64,000 nt of DNA from Lunularia cruciata (lineage: Eukaryota > Streptophyta > Marchantiopsida > Lunulariales > Lunulariaceae), in the NCBI GenBank assembly GCA_948567375.1, contig OX419759.1, positions 61,047,493-61,111,492 of the forward strand, written 5' to 3'. Numbering within the stretch: the first letter of the stretch is position 1; each line of letters starts with the position of its first letter. The position numbers and the translations under genes are program-made. Shown piece by piece: positions 11,950 to 25,800 of this stretch. The notes beneath the pieces were generated by a model. It saw only the letters and a list, made by a program, of their open reading frames with translations. It searched no databases and was not told where the DNA came from.

Positions 11950-14265
11950 CTCTTCTAATATGTCCCGAGTAGTTTAGTATTATAGAATTGTGACATAAAA
12001 CGTGTAATAATTAAATAAAAGGGAAGTAATCTTAAAGTGAAAATGGTATAAAAAACCTTAAATATTAGATGCTCTTTACAATTCAATTCTTTTGAATGTA
12101 GAAAGTTAAAAAATGAATTAAATTAGAATGGAACTGAAATAGAAATAGAACTAAAATAGAACCAAATTTCCTTTAACACAATATCTTATATGTTGAAACA
12201 AAATTCAAAAAATAAAAAATATATTTATTTCAATTTATTTTTATAAATAAATTATAATAATTTATGAAGTGGTTTTATTCCATAATTCAGAATTTTTTAT
12301 AAATAGAGATTCATATTAAGATAACATCAATTTTGAGAAATATAGTTTTCAAATGAACAAAGATAGATAATTCAGATAATCATAAGGATAATTATAGAAA
12401 ATTATAGTAGTAAAAGGTTGTAATTATGATTAGTATTATATATAATTATTTAAATATAATAATTCAGAAACAAATTGTAGATACAAGTCTAAATATAAAA
12501 TAGTACTAAATTAGCATGGAGAGTATATAATTTTATACTTAATTTTCTAAATTAGAGTAATAACAACCCTCAAAAAATAAGGGTATAATTATGAATAATT
12601 ACACACACAAGTAAGATATCTCACACACACAAGTATCAAAGGAGTGAGGATATAAAATAAAATATTATTATAATAAAATAGTTTTTATATATAATCATAA
12701 TAAATTTACTATAGCATATGATCTTTCAAATTTAGATTCCTATGCATTATATTATATTTAAAAAAATGAATTAAAAACAATATTTTATACACATGTATAA
12801 ATTAAACTAAAAAATTTAGGATTGGTTTTTAGGGATCTCATAATGTATCTTACTTTATAATTTATAATTTTTTTTATTTTTATGTTTTTAATATTTTAAA
12901 TTATAAAAATTAAATATTATATAAAATTATATTATCTAAGGTATTAGTATTCTATAATTAGTGCATATCTGATGAGTTATATTTTCTTATCTACTAGAAA
13001 TTAGGAGTATCAAGTTTTGTAATAATTTATTGAAGAGTAGATTATTCAAGTTAAATACACTCCTAAAATATAAAACTATGATTAAGTTGATCAGTTATTA
13101 TATTATATTTTAAATCAATAAAAAATTCAAGTATCATTTTTATTAGATTTTGTTTCTAGTTGTTACATACACACTACTAGATTATGCTAATATAATTTCA
13201 TTCATTACTAATTTAAAGAAGGTTTTGATTATGAAAAATATTTTAATAAACTTCACAAGAAATAATTGAAAGGTTTCTATAAAATTTCATATAGATCTAA
13301 AATGAATATAAATGATATAAAAAGACAAAATAAAATTACATAAAAATAAATAAAAATAAAATTGCATTACAAGTGACATTTGTATACTTGAGAACAAACC
13401 AATTCCAGTTTTGATTCGGAACTATGGAATGAATATTATCATCTATTGACGAGTTTTTATAACAGGAATCTTTGAATGCTCTAATAAAAGCAACATAGTA
13501 TTTACCAAGAGATACTCTTTAAGTTTTTTTGATAAGCTTTTAATCTCATGGAATTACATTCCAATTAGATCCGTAAACATCTAAATTGATAAACTTCTAT
13601 CCTTCCATATCATTAATCAAAAAAACTATTAAGAATTATTTTTTTATCTTTATGCATCATGAAATAAACAAGAGTAAATGTTCTTTTTATAACACAAACC
13701 TTATCAAATTTTGTACAAATAGCAAGTAAATAATAGTAAGGATAATTTATGATATGTTAAAAATTAAATAACAAAATAGATAAATAATGAGTAAGGAGAG
13801 AGTAAAATAGAATTATATATATACCAAGAGAAATCTAAATAACATCAAATTAACTGACAACATGTAAAAGAAAAGAAAAAGCAACGTAAAGTAGATCTAA
13901 ATTGATATTGCATTTTTATATTAAAAAATCATAATTTCTTACTTATTAAGAGAACAGAGAAAGTCATGAAATAAAGGTGAACATACTATGAGATTCTGTT
14001 ATGGAAAACTTTAAAAACTATGAGAATGAAGACTTAAACAAGCACGATAAACTACTACTTTATTGAAAGAGATGAACATATCTACGATTCTTTTAGTACG
14101 GATAAAGAAAGACTTCTGTTTCTTATGTTATTAAATTCTACTTTTACTGGCCAAAGGAAGAATAGAAATAAAATAAATTCAAATTAAAATTTTGACCGGG
14201 AACTCTACAAAGGAGACAAAGATATAAAGGTGAAATTTGTCAAGAGATAAAGAATTATTCCTAGA
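11950..14265. other. extremely AT-rich block, no genes
   Basis: More than 2 kb made largely of A and T, with many short runs such as ttataaaaat and no frame above about 60 codons. No transposon domain or clear terminal repeat was found. Confidence 0.6.
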
Positions 14266-14800
14266 TTATAAAATTGAAACCTTTGAACTAAAATCTTGAC
14301 GAGGAATTGGATACTTCTTTCTCCATTTGTGCAGAAAGTGTTTACAGTTTTTTCTGAAGACTGTAATAGCATAGGATCCCAAAATTATTAAAAAAGAAAA
14401 CATTTTTGTACTGGTTTTCCATGGTAATATTCGTCTGGAACGATTATGATAATGAATAATCTCCAAGTCTATAAGACAAGTTGTCCTCCCAACTTGGAAA
14501 CAAACACCCGCAATGTACTATTGTACTGGTTTAGGGTAATAGGTTGTGTTTTGGTTTGTCACCTTAGGTTTCTTTCGCTCCGTGCTCAGTTTCTCTTTGG
14601 CATTCGTTGGTGCTTTATATTCCTTTTCTCATTCATTTGGGGTATTTATTGTTTTGTTCGTTTAATATTGATACATAATTAAAAGCTCATCATTGATGTA
14701 TTATTAAAAGCTCATCAGAACTTCAAACCCCATATGAAGTTAACATTGATATATGATCACATCAACTATCACTTCTTTTTATTAAGAAATAAATGTTAGA
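14266..14800. other. transition region, no gene recognised
   Basis: Two short overlapping frames on opposite strands (66 and 78 codons) match nothing known. The plus-strand frame is rich in Phe, Leu and Cys, as expected from T-rich DNA read by chance. Confidence 0.35.
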
Positions 14801-14870
14801 ACTTATGAAAAAGGCGACCACGTAAGAACACGAAGGATGGGAAGACCCCATCAAGCCGTACTTATGAAAA
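14801..14870 (-). mobile_element. 48-bp retroposed 3' end with 11-bp target duplication
   Basis: Bases 14,812-14,859 match the outer 3' end of the retrotransposon at 35.5-38.8 kb in inverted orientation, including gaaggatgggaagacccc and caagccgt. They are flanked by perfect direct copies of acttatgaaaa at 14,801-14,811 and 14,860-14,870. On the minus strand the fragment ends in ggtcgcc followed by a short T run, exactly as the full copy does at about 38,804. This is the expected product of target-primed reverse transcription that stopped after about 48 bases. It has no coding capacity. Confidence 0.75.
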
Positions 14871-14945
14871 GCCTTCCTGTAATCATAATTCATTATTCTT
14901 TACTTCTCAATCGAACATAACTAACTAGGTCATTTGGTAAAGTGG

Positions 14946-14948
<3 letters not shown>

Positions 14949-14977
<29 letters not shown>
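14949..14977. repeat. (TA)n microsatellite
   Basis: About 14 uninterrupted TA units. Confidence 0.9.
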
Positions 14978-14979
<2 letters not shown>

Positions 14980-14980
<1 letters not shown>

Positions 14981-16080
14981 TCGGTAATCTCCTCACAAAG
15001 TTTCTAAAAATTCATTACACCCTTCATTAGCCTATCAATTGCACCCTTTGTTAGCATGTACAATGGGGGCTTCGACAATAGAATCCACGTATATTTACGG
15101 GTAGAATAGGGATATCCATAATGTTTTTACAGGTACAGGCAAAATGGGAAGCAAGCTAAAACTGAATCCTTAGTAAACAATCTATGGGTGAAAAATCAGG
15201 AAGTGCACTCAATTATCAGAGATTTCCGGGGAAGTTAGGTGCAAGGAGAACTCGCCACATGCAAAATTTATCATAATCCATTTGAAAATCTATGAAATTC
15301 TCTAAGTACGCCTTTGAGTGAAAGGTAAAGACCATGTATTCAAAATGACTTGAACGGAGAAGATGAAATGTAGAATTCCCAAAAGAGAATAGTGGGTACA
15401 AGATGTTAGCGCGGCATACGGGGTAGATGGGAGAGTGGACTGGAGAGTTAAGAAGAATTTGAGCACCGGTCTCCACTACAGCCTCTCGTGAGAGTCTAGG
15501 CCGTTTCTCCGTCCCAATGCAACAGATCGTCCTAACAGACCCGCAAAGCATCCGTGGCTTGGTCAGCCTTTAATTAACCAACTACATGATGTCCATGCAT
15601 CCAAAAGGAGAAAAACAATCAACAGATTTGTCAAAGGTGCACTGGATGAAGTAGGTAGAATTATGCATGGCCTTAAAATGATGTTTGCTTAACCATTGTG
15701 ACCAAAGTAAAAAAGTGCTACTTCCTTAACTGGACGTTAGCACTAAAAGAGATGGTAACCCATAGGATTGGATGGAGTGGTGGCAAGAACCAAAACCAAA
15801 ACATGATTCCAAACCAAAATTGGAACCGGAACTAGGTAACACACTTGTGCCAACTCCACATACATTGGGCACCGACAATACAAATAGCCTAGCCTATTGG
15901 ACTCAATCTTTGCACATGTGAGCTGCATGTAAGTCTTGAGGGATGAACTATTTTTTTAATGAGGGAGACAAATATGTTGGGTTGGAAGATATTCCTATGT
16001 CTAGTAGCACACAATTCTCCTCTCCAAAGGTAGAGGTAGTTCTTGACTCAAGTCCATCTTTGATCCCGAGCACATAAGGG
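14980..16080. other. no gene recognised
   Basis: A minus-strand frame of 111 codons (15,216-15,551) is the longest here. It has no similarity to a family I know and no clear domain. Short repeats of accaaaac near 15,785-15,830 are the only other structure seen. Confidence 0.35.
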
Positions 16081-16099
16081 GGTGCGCTAGGTGGAGAAG

Positions 16100-16760
16100 A
16101 AGAATGCATGCATGGGCTAGAGGAAGAAATGAAAAATGAAGATGAACATGAATGCAATTTTTTCGCAACCAGAGTGAATTCAATAAGGAAAGAAAAAATT
16201 AATGCAAGAATCTCACCCATGGACGGATTCAACAAGGAGAGAATGAAGGAGACCAATGAAGTAAGTAGAGGAGAGTTTCAAAGAGAAGTTCCAAGATGTC
16301 ACCAATTATGGCATTTTCACAAGATTTAGCAAAGATCACCATGCTAAAATTAGAGACTCTTGAATCCAAAGAGAGATGCAAATTAGCTGAAATTGAAGCT
16401 CCTTTATAAGAAATCTTGAGAAACTATGAGTGAAAGTAGAAGTGACAGAGAGAGCTAGAGAGCTAGAGTTAAAATTGAGAAGTTGAAAGTTGATGCCGAT
16501 AGGAGGATGAGTGAAGAGAAGAGGAGATCTAAAGTAGAGAAATGTAAATTCAAGGAAAGGAAATGCTTGCATGATATAAGACTTGAGTTGGTGAGTGCAA
16601 TAAAGACACTCGAGGAGATCAGATATTACTTCTACACCCTTTGTGCTTTTGATTGCATTCCTTACAATAATTATAGCAATGACCCAAAATTTCCCATTCT
16701 TAAGTACATGCATTGTGGGAGCATGAATGGCAATAACAATGAAGATACTTTTATGTAACT
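16100..16760 (+). pseudogene. charged coiled-coil repeat-family ORF, fragment A
   Basis: Two plus-strand frames (16,108-16,329 and 16,483-16,758) encode highly charged peptides rich in Glu, Lys and Arg, for example RRMSEEKRRSKVEKCKFKER. The bases around 16,320-16,620 resemble those at 47,240-47,510: both contain a caagatttagcaaa..atcacc segment followed by similar gagattgagaag-type stretches. This suggests a dispersed repeat that once coded for a coiled-coil protein. The family was not recognised, and the reading frame is broken by stops. Confidence 0.4.
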
Positions 16761-17162
16761 TCTGCTTGTAATATTATATGTTCCATTATATTACAAGCTT
16801 CAACTAAATTGCAAGTATTGAACACTCAAGTTTCAAGTATTAAAGAATGCATGCACAAAACTACCAAATTGTATAATGAAAAATATCTGTATGTCAAAGG
16901 AAAGGCTTTGCAAGATAATTAAAAGAAAAAACAAAAATTTTCAGTTTGGAATGTGTTTGTATGTGCTAGTATACATTGGTATGTACCAATGTATAGTTAT
17001 ATATGCCAAAAACCACTATGAGACATTGGAGATGAGAGCTAGCATTGGTTAGTTGTCATTATTGCTTTTATGTGTTGGGAATGCTTGCAAGTGCTTATAT
17101 GTAAATGGATATATTTATGCTTTAGCATTGTAAAGCTCATGCATAGTAGAGGTAGAAACTAA

Positions 17163-17379
17163 TATTAAAGGATACAAAAACTAGACCAACACTCCAAGAC
17201 TATTCATAATAGGCCATGAGAGAGAGAGAGAGAGCACAAGGAAGGTAAGCAAGAATGAATAGAGAGAGTGATACCCTCATGTATATATAGTGTATATATG
17301 TACTATAATCTCTAACATAACTATATAATAAGAACTAAGTCACTAATTAAGTCAATATGAGCTTGAGATAGTATTAACA
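17163..17379 (-). repeat. 3' LTR of the copia element
   Basis: Starts TGTTAATAC on the minus strand directly after the polypurine tract cttgaagaggag. It shares with the 5' LTR the segment ccaacactccaagactattcataat and the region around agaactaagtcact. It carries a short GA run of about 8 units where the 5' LTR has about 55. Confidence 0.7.
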
Positions 17380-17699
17380 CTCCTCTTCAAGCTCAACTCA
17401 ATATAATGTATACCAAGGCAAAATTTGAAAGCCTCAAACTTGTCTATAGATAAAGCTTTCATAAAAATATCAACTATATGCTCTTGTGCTAAAAAAATTT
17501 AAGCTTAATATGCACTCCCTCAATGCTTAATATGCCTTCTCTTAATGTGCTTAGTCCTAGCATGAAACAAAAGATTATTAGCCAACTTTATGCTACTCAA
17601 TGTGCTTAGTACTAGCATGAAACATATGATTACTAGCCAACTTTATGCCATCTTGCTATCTATATAAAATACAATGGGAAAGAAAAATTGACACTAATG

Positions 17700-18930
17700 T
17701 CAAAAAGAAAATTCCAAAGCCAAATATCTGACAAGTTGCATAGGTGGCTCTATGATACTTTGCCTTGATGGAGGATAGAACTACAATTAGCTACTTCTTA
17801 AAAGCTCAACTCATAATGTCAATCCCAAGTCCAAACATGTACACAAAAGTAGATTTCCTATCAAGGACACTCCCTACCCAATCTGCATAAATGTAACCAT
17901 GTAGCACCAATGCTCCACCAAAAAATGTAGTGAAGGCCAAATTACAGTGTGAACTTCATATATAAGAAAATGCACATGATAGCCTCAAAGTGATGTTTGC
18001 ATGGTGAATGCATGAACTAGCTGACAAATCCAACTGCATAACTCATGTCAGATTTGGTTACAATCAAGTAGATGAGACTGCCAACCATCTGCTTGTATCC
18101 ATGGGGATCAACGACAACTCACTTTCATAAATACCCAAGTGATGGTTCTGCTCCAAAGGTGTAGTAATGGGCTTACACTCTAATAGGCCTAATCTCTTCA
18201 GCATGTCAATTGCATATCAACGCTGCACAAGCCATATATCCTATCCATCCCTAACAAACTCCACCCCTAAGAAATATCTCAGGCTATCTAGATCTTGCAT
18301 CTCAAATTGAGCTTATAAGTACTCCTTAAGATGAGACACTAGCTTCTCATAGCTACTAATGATAATTACATCATCTACATAGATGGTGACTATCAAATCC
18401 TGATCTGCCTCCCTACAAGGTAGGATCATAAGGAGAAATAGCAGACCCATGAGATACCAAGAAGGAATTAATTTTTGCATACCAAGCCTTGGGTGCTTGG
18501 TTCATTCCATAGAGCACTTTTTGCAACTTGTAGACTTGAGATAGAAATTATGGATCATCAAAATCAGGTGGATTCACCATATAGACCTCCTCCTCAAGAT
18601 CACCATTGAAAAATGCATTTTTAGAGTCCATTTGGTGTAGCTACCATCCTTGCTAAACCACAACTGCAATCACTCTATCAATGTTGCCATCATGGCAATG
18701 GGACTAATTGTCTCATCATAGTCCATGCCAAACTGCTAAGCATAACCATTTGCCACCAAGTGTGCCTTGTACTTGCTTATAGAGCCATCAGAATTACACT
18801 TGATACAAAAGACCTATCTACTACCCATAGCCTTATGGTTAGAAGGTGGATCCACCACCTCCTATGTGCATTGGTGGTACAGAGAAACAAGTTTTGCTTG
18901 CATGGTAGCAACCCAATGTTCATGTTGTAG
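17700..18930 (-). pseudogene. copia reverse transcriptase and RNase H region
   Basis: Minus-strand translation gives IVTIYVDDVIII at about 18,350-18,400, the copia catalytic motif. YGMNQAPKAWYAK-like sequence lies upstream (about 18,480-18,520) and GSLIYLI-like sequence downstream (about 18,065-18,090). These are landmark motifs of copia polymerases. Stops and frameshifts interrupt the frame several times, so no active enzyme is expected. Confidence 0.75.
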
Positions 18931-19261
18931 AGCCTCTCCCAAGGTGGTTGGTTCATGCTCTTACAAAATGATAGTCATATATACACGATATGTAATGAGA
19001 ATACCTTCATGAAAAAATTGCCTCACAAGGTGTTTCACCTATTGAGACTATCTTGGACCAAGTACTTGACTGATCACATCTCCTTGCATTGCTTATGATG
19101 TAGTGTGCATATTCACTAAGATGACATCTTGCATACAAGTATTTTATGTGGGAGTAAGCATGCATTGGAAGAGAAGTTTATCATCCTCATTGGTAACAAC
19201 CCATTGGAAAGTAATGCAATAGTAGAGGTACAACCTCTGAACTAATTGATTGGGGCATAGA

Positions 19262-19552
19262 CTAAACAACCTCTCCACATGAATCAATAGATACAAAGAA
19301 AATAGTAGCAAAACTAGTACTCTCCAGGCTTACAATTGGTGGTATAGAAATAATGGGAGCTAACATAAACCAAGAGGCTAGCTCATCCAAGACAACATCT
19401 CTACTAACATAGAACTTTTGTGTTGTGGTAATATAACTTCTATAATCTTTGTACTCCAGAGCATATCCAAGGAAAATACACTTCTTAGACTTTGGATCTA
19501 ACTTCTTATGCTTCTCATTAACAATGTGTACATAAAAAAAAACCAAAGACAT
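19262..19552 (-). pseudogene. copia integrase C-terminal region
   Basis: The 96-codon frame contains HKKLDPKSKKCIFLGYALEY followed by KFYVSRDVVLDE. These are the conserved blocks after the integrase core in plant copia polyproteins (KLD.KS..C.FLGY and SRDV.FDE). It is the longest surviving open piece of this element's pol gene and lies between the integrase core and the reverse transcriptase, in the right order. Confidence 0.85.
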
Positions 19553-20267
19553 TAAGGATAATATTCAAGCTTATTACCTATAAATGCTTCCAAAGGTATA
19601 GATGAGTGAACTACATATATTTGTATTTGATTCATCAAATACACACCACATGCAATAGCTTCAGCCGTATAAACCTTGACCATGTGCTTCTTGTTAAGCA
19701 TGGCACGTGCTGCCTCAAGTATGTAATGATTCTTTTTCCCCGCAACTCCATTCTATTGTGGACTATAGCTGCATGTCTTCTATCTCAAATACCTTGATCT
19801 CTCAAGTATTGGTCAAATTCTAGAGAAAAGAAATCTCCTCCATCAAATCTCAATTGAAGGACACTAAAACCAGACTGTTTCTTGACTTGTCTTTGTAAAG
19901 TTTGAAATGTTGAAAAGACTTCTACAAAAGTCTTTGCCTAAAGTCAATAATTAGACCTAAATGTACCAAGAGTAGTCATGAAAAACAATTCAACAAAATA
20001 CACAAAGTGGTCATAACTACTCAAGCTTGGTTTAAAAGCAATTCATACATTGGTATGCACCACTTAAAGGAGTTTTCTAGTATTTTTACCTTCCCTTAAA
20101 GAAGTGTCTAGCCTGTTTACCAAATTGATATATGGTAGAAGTATTAACAAATACAAGTTTGGGCAACCCAACAACCAAACCAGAGGAAAGAAGACTCTTC
20201 AACCTTTGGAGGTTAATTTGCCCAACTAGCTTATGCAAGATGGGAATATCAAGCATACGGGACCACT

Positions 20268-20477
20268 CTATCCGTACATGATAGATTGCAAGGGAAGTAC
20301 AAAAGCATCAAGCTTAAACAATCTGCCATTCCCACTTCCTTGTGCTATAAGGTTACCATAAGCATCTGCAATAAAGCATCTATTTTTGTTGAAGAATACC
20401 TTTACACCTTTTTCTACCAACTGTCCTATAGATAGCAATTTTTTGGATATGGTAGGCACATAGAGAACATTTTTCAA
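20268..20477 (-). pseudogene. copia protease/GAG-pre-integrase segment
   Basis: The frame reads MKNVLYVPTISKKLLSIGQL and ends near GNGRLFKLDAF. The pair VLYVP...LLSIGQL and RLFKL defines the segment between protease and integrase in copia polyproteins. Open frame is lost on both sides. Confidence 0.85.
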
Positions 20478-20499
20478 TATTTGGAATGAAGAATGTACA

Positions 20500-23400
20500 A
20501 TAGAGAGAAAAATGTGACACGTATGTAGGATTTAGTGCTTGGTGTCATCTCTTGTCACCATGTATTGTGGTGTCTCTACAAGTTGAAAGGGAGTGAACCA
20601 TTCTTGATGTGGTGTCATGTGCGTAGTGGTACCCAAATCAATCACCCAATCAACTTTAAGCTACAACATTATGTAGCTCTAATGAGTGACTACTAATATC
20701 TGCTTGTGGTCTTCTATGCAAGCATATGCTTATTTCTTGCGCTAGTCATTTTGCTTCTTGAAGAAAAACTTGGCAATGTGCCCTTGCTGGTGATAGTAGT
20801 TGTATGTACCAAGAGAAAGTTGTCTATTTTGTCTCCTTGTATTTTGCATCTATTGCTACAATGCTCACTGTCCACCACTAACTTGATTGCCAACATTGTG
20901 AACACCTTTCTTACCTTGACTCCCACCTCAAAATCCTCCTATCCTTGTACAGTACAAGCCTTTTTGGACTGTTGGATGAAGAAGAGAGAGCACTCTACAA
21001 TAATCACACTCCTCATCAAGTAGCATTGCAACCACTCATCCCACTTTGGAAGCAACTCTAGGGTAGACATTGATGTCACAAATTGCTTGTAGTTTGGGAT
21101 TACAACTTGTAGTTGTACCTTGTAGTTGGTTAATGTAATAATTAATGCACAATGAACCTTTCTTAGATGTATTGAGCTACTATAGCAATTACAATTTTTT
21201 GGCCTCTATTCCAAATTGAAACAAATTTGCCAAAGCATTTGAGGACAACTCAATGTTGATGTACTTATAGTATAGTCAATAAGAACAGTCTGTTTCCATG
21301 AGGATATAGTTTGGAAATGCCTTGTTTAGAAGCAAGACATACATTTGTCACCAAATCTCAATTCATTTATTGTCTCTTGTTTAACCTCTTGGGCAGAAAC
21401 CACTCCCAAAAGAGTTCAATGTCACCCTCTATGGGGCAATATAGAGAAAAGAGAAGCACAAAGGAATCAGTTTAACTCTAAAATCTAGCTAGTATTGCTC
21501 CTCAAGGTGATGGTTTGTCCAACTCCAAGTGCACTACATTCCAAAGATGCAATGCTTGCAAATGTGTTCTACCCTTCTTAGAAGGTACAACTTGTAGGAC
21601 TAAACTTCTTGCTACTTCTTGTCTAAACTTTTTGATTCTGTGGTATTGCCTGTACGATGAGCTTCCCAATCCACTTGTGCACAAGTTCACTCCTTCAAAT
21701 CCTTCAATGCACACCTTGATCAGGGGTGAGTATCTACTTGGAACTAAGCATTGAAGGCCTACTGTGAAGTTCCTCACCTCTAATCTTGCCTAGACATTGG
21801 ACTGGCATACATAATGTAGGACATAGAACTTGCAAAGACTCAACCTTATATACAAGTCTGGCTCCGAGCCAAAGTGATAAGAATGCTAAGTAAATCTTGG
21901 AGAACCTTGATCTAAAATATACATCATTGACCTTTCTATCCTAATCCTATGTTACCCTAATCATATATTAAATGATAAGGCTCCTACACATGTTAGGAGA
22001 GATATTAGACCTCACATATTGTATCTTTAGTATACAACCTTGAGTACAAATCCCAAGTCACTCCTCTTCAAGTATATACAACTCTGAGTGTAGTACAATT
22101 CTGAGGGCAATCATCCTCAACTCTATACAACTCCAAGTGCTAGTTAACTTTGAGGGCACTCCTCTCCAAGTATATACAACTCCTAGTGTAATACAAATTT
22201 GAGGGCACTTGTCCTCAACTCTATACAACTCTGAGTGCCACTCTCAAAATTGACACCAAGTACTCACTACTTCCCAAAAAAATTTGCAAGACACTATTCA
22301 ATCAGCTAAGTAGATAAATTGAGTGAAAAGTGCCATTGCAAGCCAAGCACTTCAATTTATACACCTAAATCCTGGTCATTCCTCAACACTCTAGCAGTTT
22401 CAAAGCAGGTAGGCACTCATTGTTATGTAAGCAAGGGCCTCTACATGTTATCCTTGGGCAAAGTCACTCTCCCATGTGTTGGAAATCCATTCACCAACCA
22501 CTTTCTCCCATGCCACATTTTTCCCATGAAGTGCCAATGGTTATCTTGTAGGTAATGGCCCATGGTGGCAAGTTCTATTAGAGGTAAGTGCCATTGACAG
22601 CAAGCTCAAATTGTGGTGGTACTTCACTCCAAGTGCCAAGGTGGTACATGGGCTTGTATGCCTTGTCTACCGGCACTCCAAGTGATGCATATCCTGCAAG
22701 CACTATGAATGACCCTTCAACATTCCAAGTGATGTTCCATCCTCAAGCACTTAGGATCATTCTACACCTCTCCAAGTGCTCCTCATTTCCTTCATGACAC
22801 AACTTAACTTGTCATCTTGATACTTGGCTCTATAGCTCATGTGTTTTTCTCCATACTTATTCTTTGTGTCAGCATTTGGGATTATTTTACATCAATCCAA
22901 GTGCTGAACATCCTACAAGTAGGCCGGCATGCAAGCACTTGGGATATCCTATATCACTTTGAGTGCTTCTCCCATTCTAGCTTGCCAAGGTCACTCTTCC
23001 ATGTACCTCTCCATTTGAGGCACTTCTCCCAATAATTCTATCACTCTTTGTGGTTCTCTTAGCACTTAACTCTGATATGATCATCAAAAGTAAATATTGA
23101 AGAAATAAGAGCACCAAAGCCTCCTAAGCTATCTTTTGTAAAATGAGGTCTTGAAATGTGATATATCATTGATGATGAAATACACAACACAATCTAATGG
23201 AGTGCTTGAAATGATCTACGTGCCCATGTTGCATACATTGCTTTCAATATTCCATTATTGATAGTCACCATTGGTTCTATTTCCTCCTTATCACAAGTTC
23301 CCATAGCCCTTAACCTCAAAGGAGCATATGCATTCATAATTTCCATACTATCTAATTTAGCTTATTGAGCTTTTCTCCAATGATTATACCTATTGACTCT

Positions 23401-24016
23401 TCCATAATTACAATCACCAAATTGTAGCACACATACTTGCAATAACAATCAAGAAACACATTGTAAATCAAGTAGGTCAACAATACCAATTGATATGTCA
23501 TTCCTAGATTGCTAGGAAAAACATGTCTTGATTTATTGATCCAATAAATTTTTTTTCTCAAATATAACCTTGCCCAATACTATAGTGGATAAACATGCAA
23601 CAACACTAGTTAACTTGGAAATTTCTACATTGATAGAATGAACAATTGCATGGCTTGGCTTTGGTTTCACCACATGTGATGTTTTACTTCAAAAAATGTT
23701 GTTTGGCGGTCCAAATTGACCATAGATGCTACTAATTGCTACCATAAATGCTCAAAATGGCAAATTAATGGCAAATTTTATTTCCAAATGTCACAAAATT
23801 AGTTGTCAACCAAATTCAATGATTCTAAACAAGACATGTTTATGGCTTTGGTGCAACAATTTTGAGCAAAAACTGCAATCTTGACCTCCAAAATTGCAAT
23901 TTCAAGTAAAACATGGTGCAATCATTGACTCCAATCTCATTAGCAAAATACCTAAACTCTATAATTGCTCTTATCTATTTATCTTGGTACACATACACTT
24001 ACTAAACCTCTCACCA
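20500..24016 (-). pseudogene. gag-side region of the copia element, unrecognisable
   Basis: Occupies the gag position between the primer binding site and the protease region. Only short frames of 65-105 codons on both strands remain. The plus strand at 22,040-22,950 has repeated phrases such as tacaactctgagtg and ccaagtgc in a loose array, suggesting internal expansion or a nested low-complexity insertion. Confidence 0.4.
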
Positions 24017-24028
24017 GCCCCAATACCA

Positions 24029-24280
<252 letters not shown>

Positions 24281-24411
24281 ACTAGAACTTTAGAATTCAA
24301 TTGAATACCATACTTACACAAGACAAAAACAAATAATGATATGAAAAATAACAAAGCCATCCATGAATCACCATGCTTACATAAGATGAACATAAGTAAT
24401 GATTTGACTAC

Positions 24412-24533
<122 letters not shown>

Positions 24534-24749
24534 TGTGAGTCTACTCTGCTCTGGTGCGTGCTAGTGCATCCTCTAGCCATTGCCTATACTAATGGTGAGG
24601 TATCAAAATAGGACAATATGCATGTATATACGCACACTCATCCTCTTGCAAGTGTGGATCCTAAAGAGACTCCACTAATGTCTCATATGGCTTTGCATTG
24701 TAAGCTCTAAGATCTTTAATAGTCCATTCCTCCTCCAAGAATGTAACAT

Positions 24750-25800
24750 TATGGAAAATGTGAAATCAAATCAGCCAGTCTCCTTCCCCTAGATTCTCCA
24801 TATTCTCTTAATCAATGACTTTCTCATAAGCATTCATATATGCAATCTCTTCTCCTCAATCTTCTCTCTTTCCTTTCTTGATTTTTTTCTCTCTTGACAA
24901 GTACTCTGAAACCTTCTGTCTTTGTGAATCTCTCAAAGACTCTTCGAGTGAAACTCTTAAAACTACTCACTCCACAATTTTTCCTTCTCTCTTTTGCTAA
25001 AAAAAATTACAACTCTTATCATTTTCCGCTATCTGATGATTCTCACCACTTTTGCTTCACCTAAGATATCTTCTTTGAAATGTCTTCTATTCCCAAATTT
25101 TCATGTCTCTCTCTTCTCCTTTCCCCTCTCACCTCAAATCTCTCACACCTTCTACTCTCTTGAAAAATCCTCTTTCCCAAATTTTTCTTCTTTCTTGAAC
25201 TCTATCAAACACCTCCCTCTCCAAATCTGTCAATTATCTCTCTCCTCTCCCTCTTGAAGTGTATCAAAACTTTGCAACTTCCCCTCCCAAATTCTATGCT
25301 CCTCTCTTCTCAAATTCAATTCTCACAAACTAACAAAATGACAATGCAAATGAAACAAGTCTAACATTCCTCAACTTTTATATGCCCTTGGGAGTACCTC
25401 TTTAGAACCAACTTCAGCACATCTCAAGTATTTTGTGAGATATTTTTGAATGAAGGCTATATCTCACCTGATACCCAATAGACTCTAGCACTTACTAGTG
25501 CTTACATAATTTTAACCTAGCTCACATGAGCACATGTGGCCTGACTTGAGCATCTTCCAATGCATTTGAGCACCTTCCAATGCATACAAGAGCCTACTCA
25601 CACATGAACTTTACACACATTTACATTTGCAAACATGAATATATTTACATACACCTTCATTTACAAACATTTAAAGATATAAAAAATTTTTATTCTCATT
25701 CATGTAACATACCATCAACTTTGCTTTTAAAATGAGACAATGCTATAACTTTGTTTCTTTATTATTCTCTACCTTGATTAAGTTTGGAGTCTAACAATTC
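24750..25800. repeat. pyrimidine-rich segment of a dispersed repeat
   Basis: CT-rich plus strand without a convincing gene. The beginning (aaatcaaatcagccagtctcc) resembles the start of the segment at 51,725, and both segments lead into a transposase relic on the minus strand, so they are probably parts of the same transposon family. Confidence 0.45.

Noticed and set aside
23060-23090. tatcagagttaag on the minus strand as primer binding site of the copia element
   Set aside because: The site at 24,017-24,028 directly abuts the CA end of the identified 5' LTR and is a better placed match.
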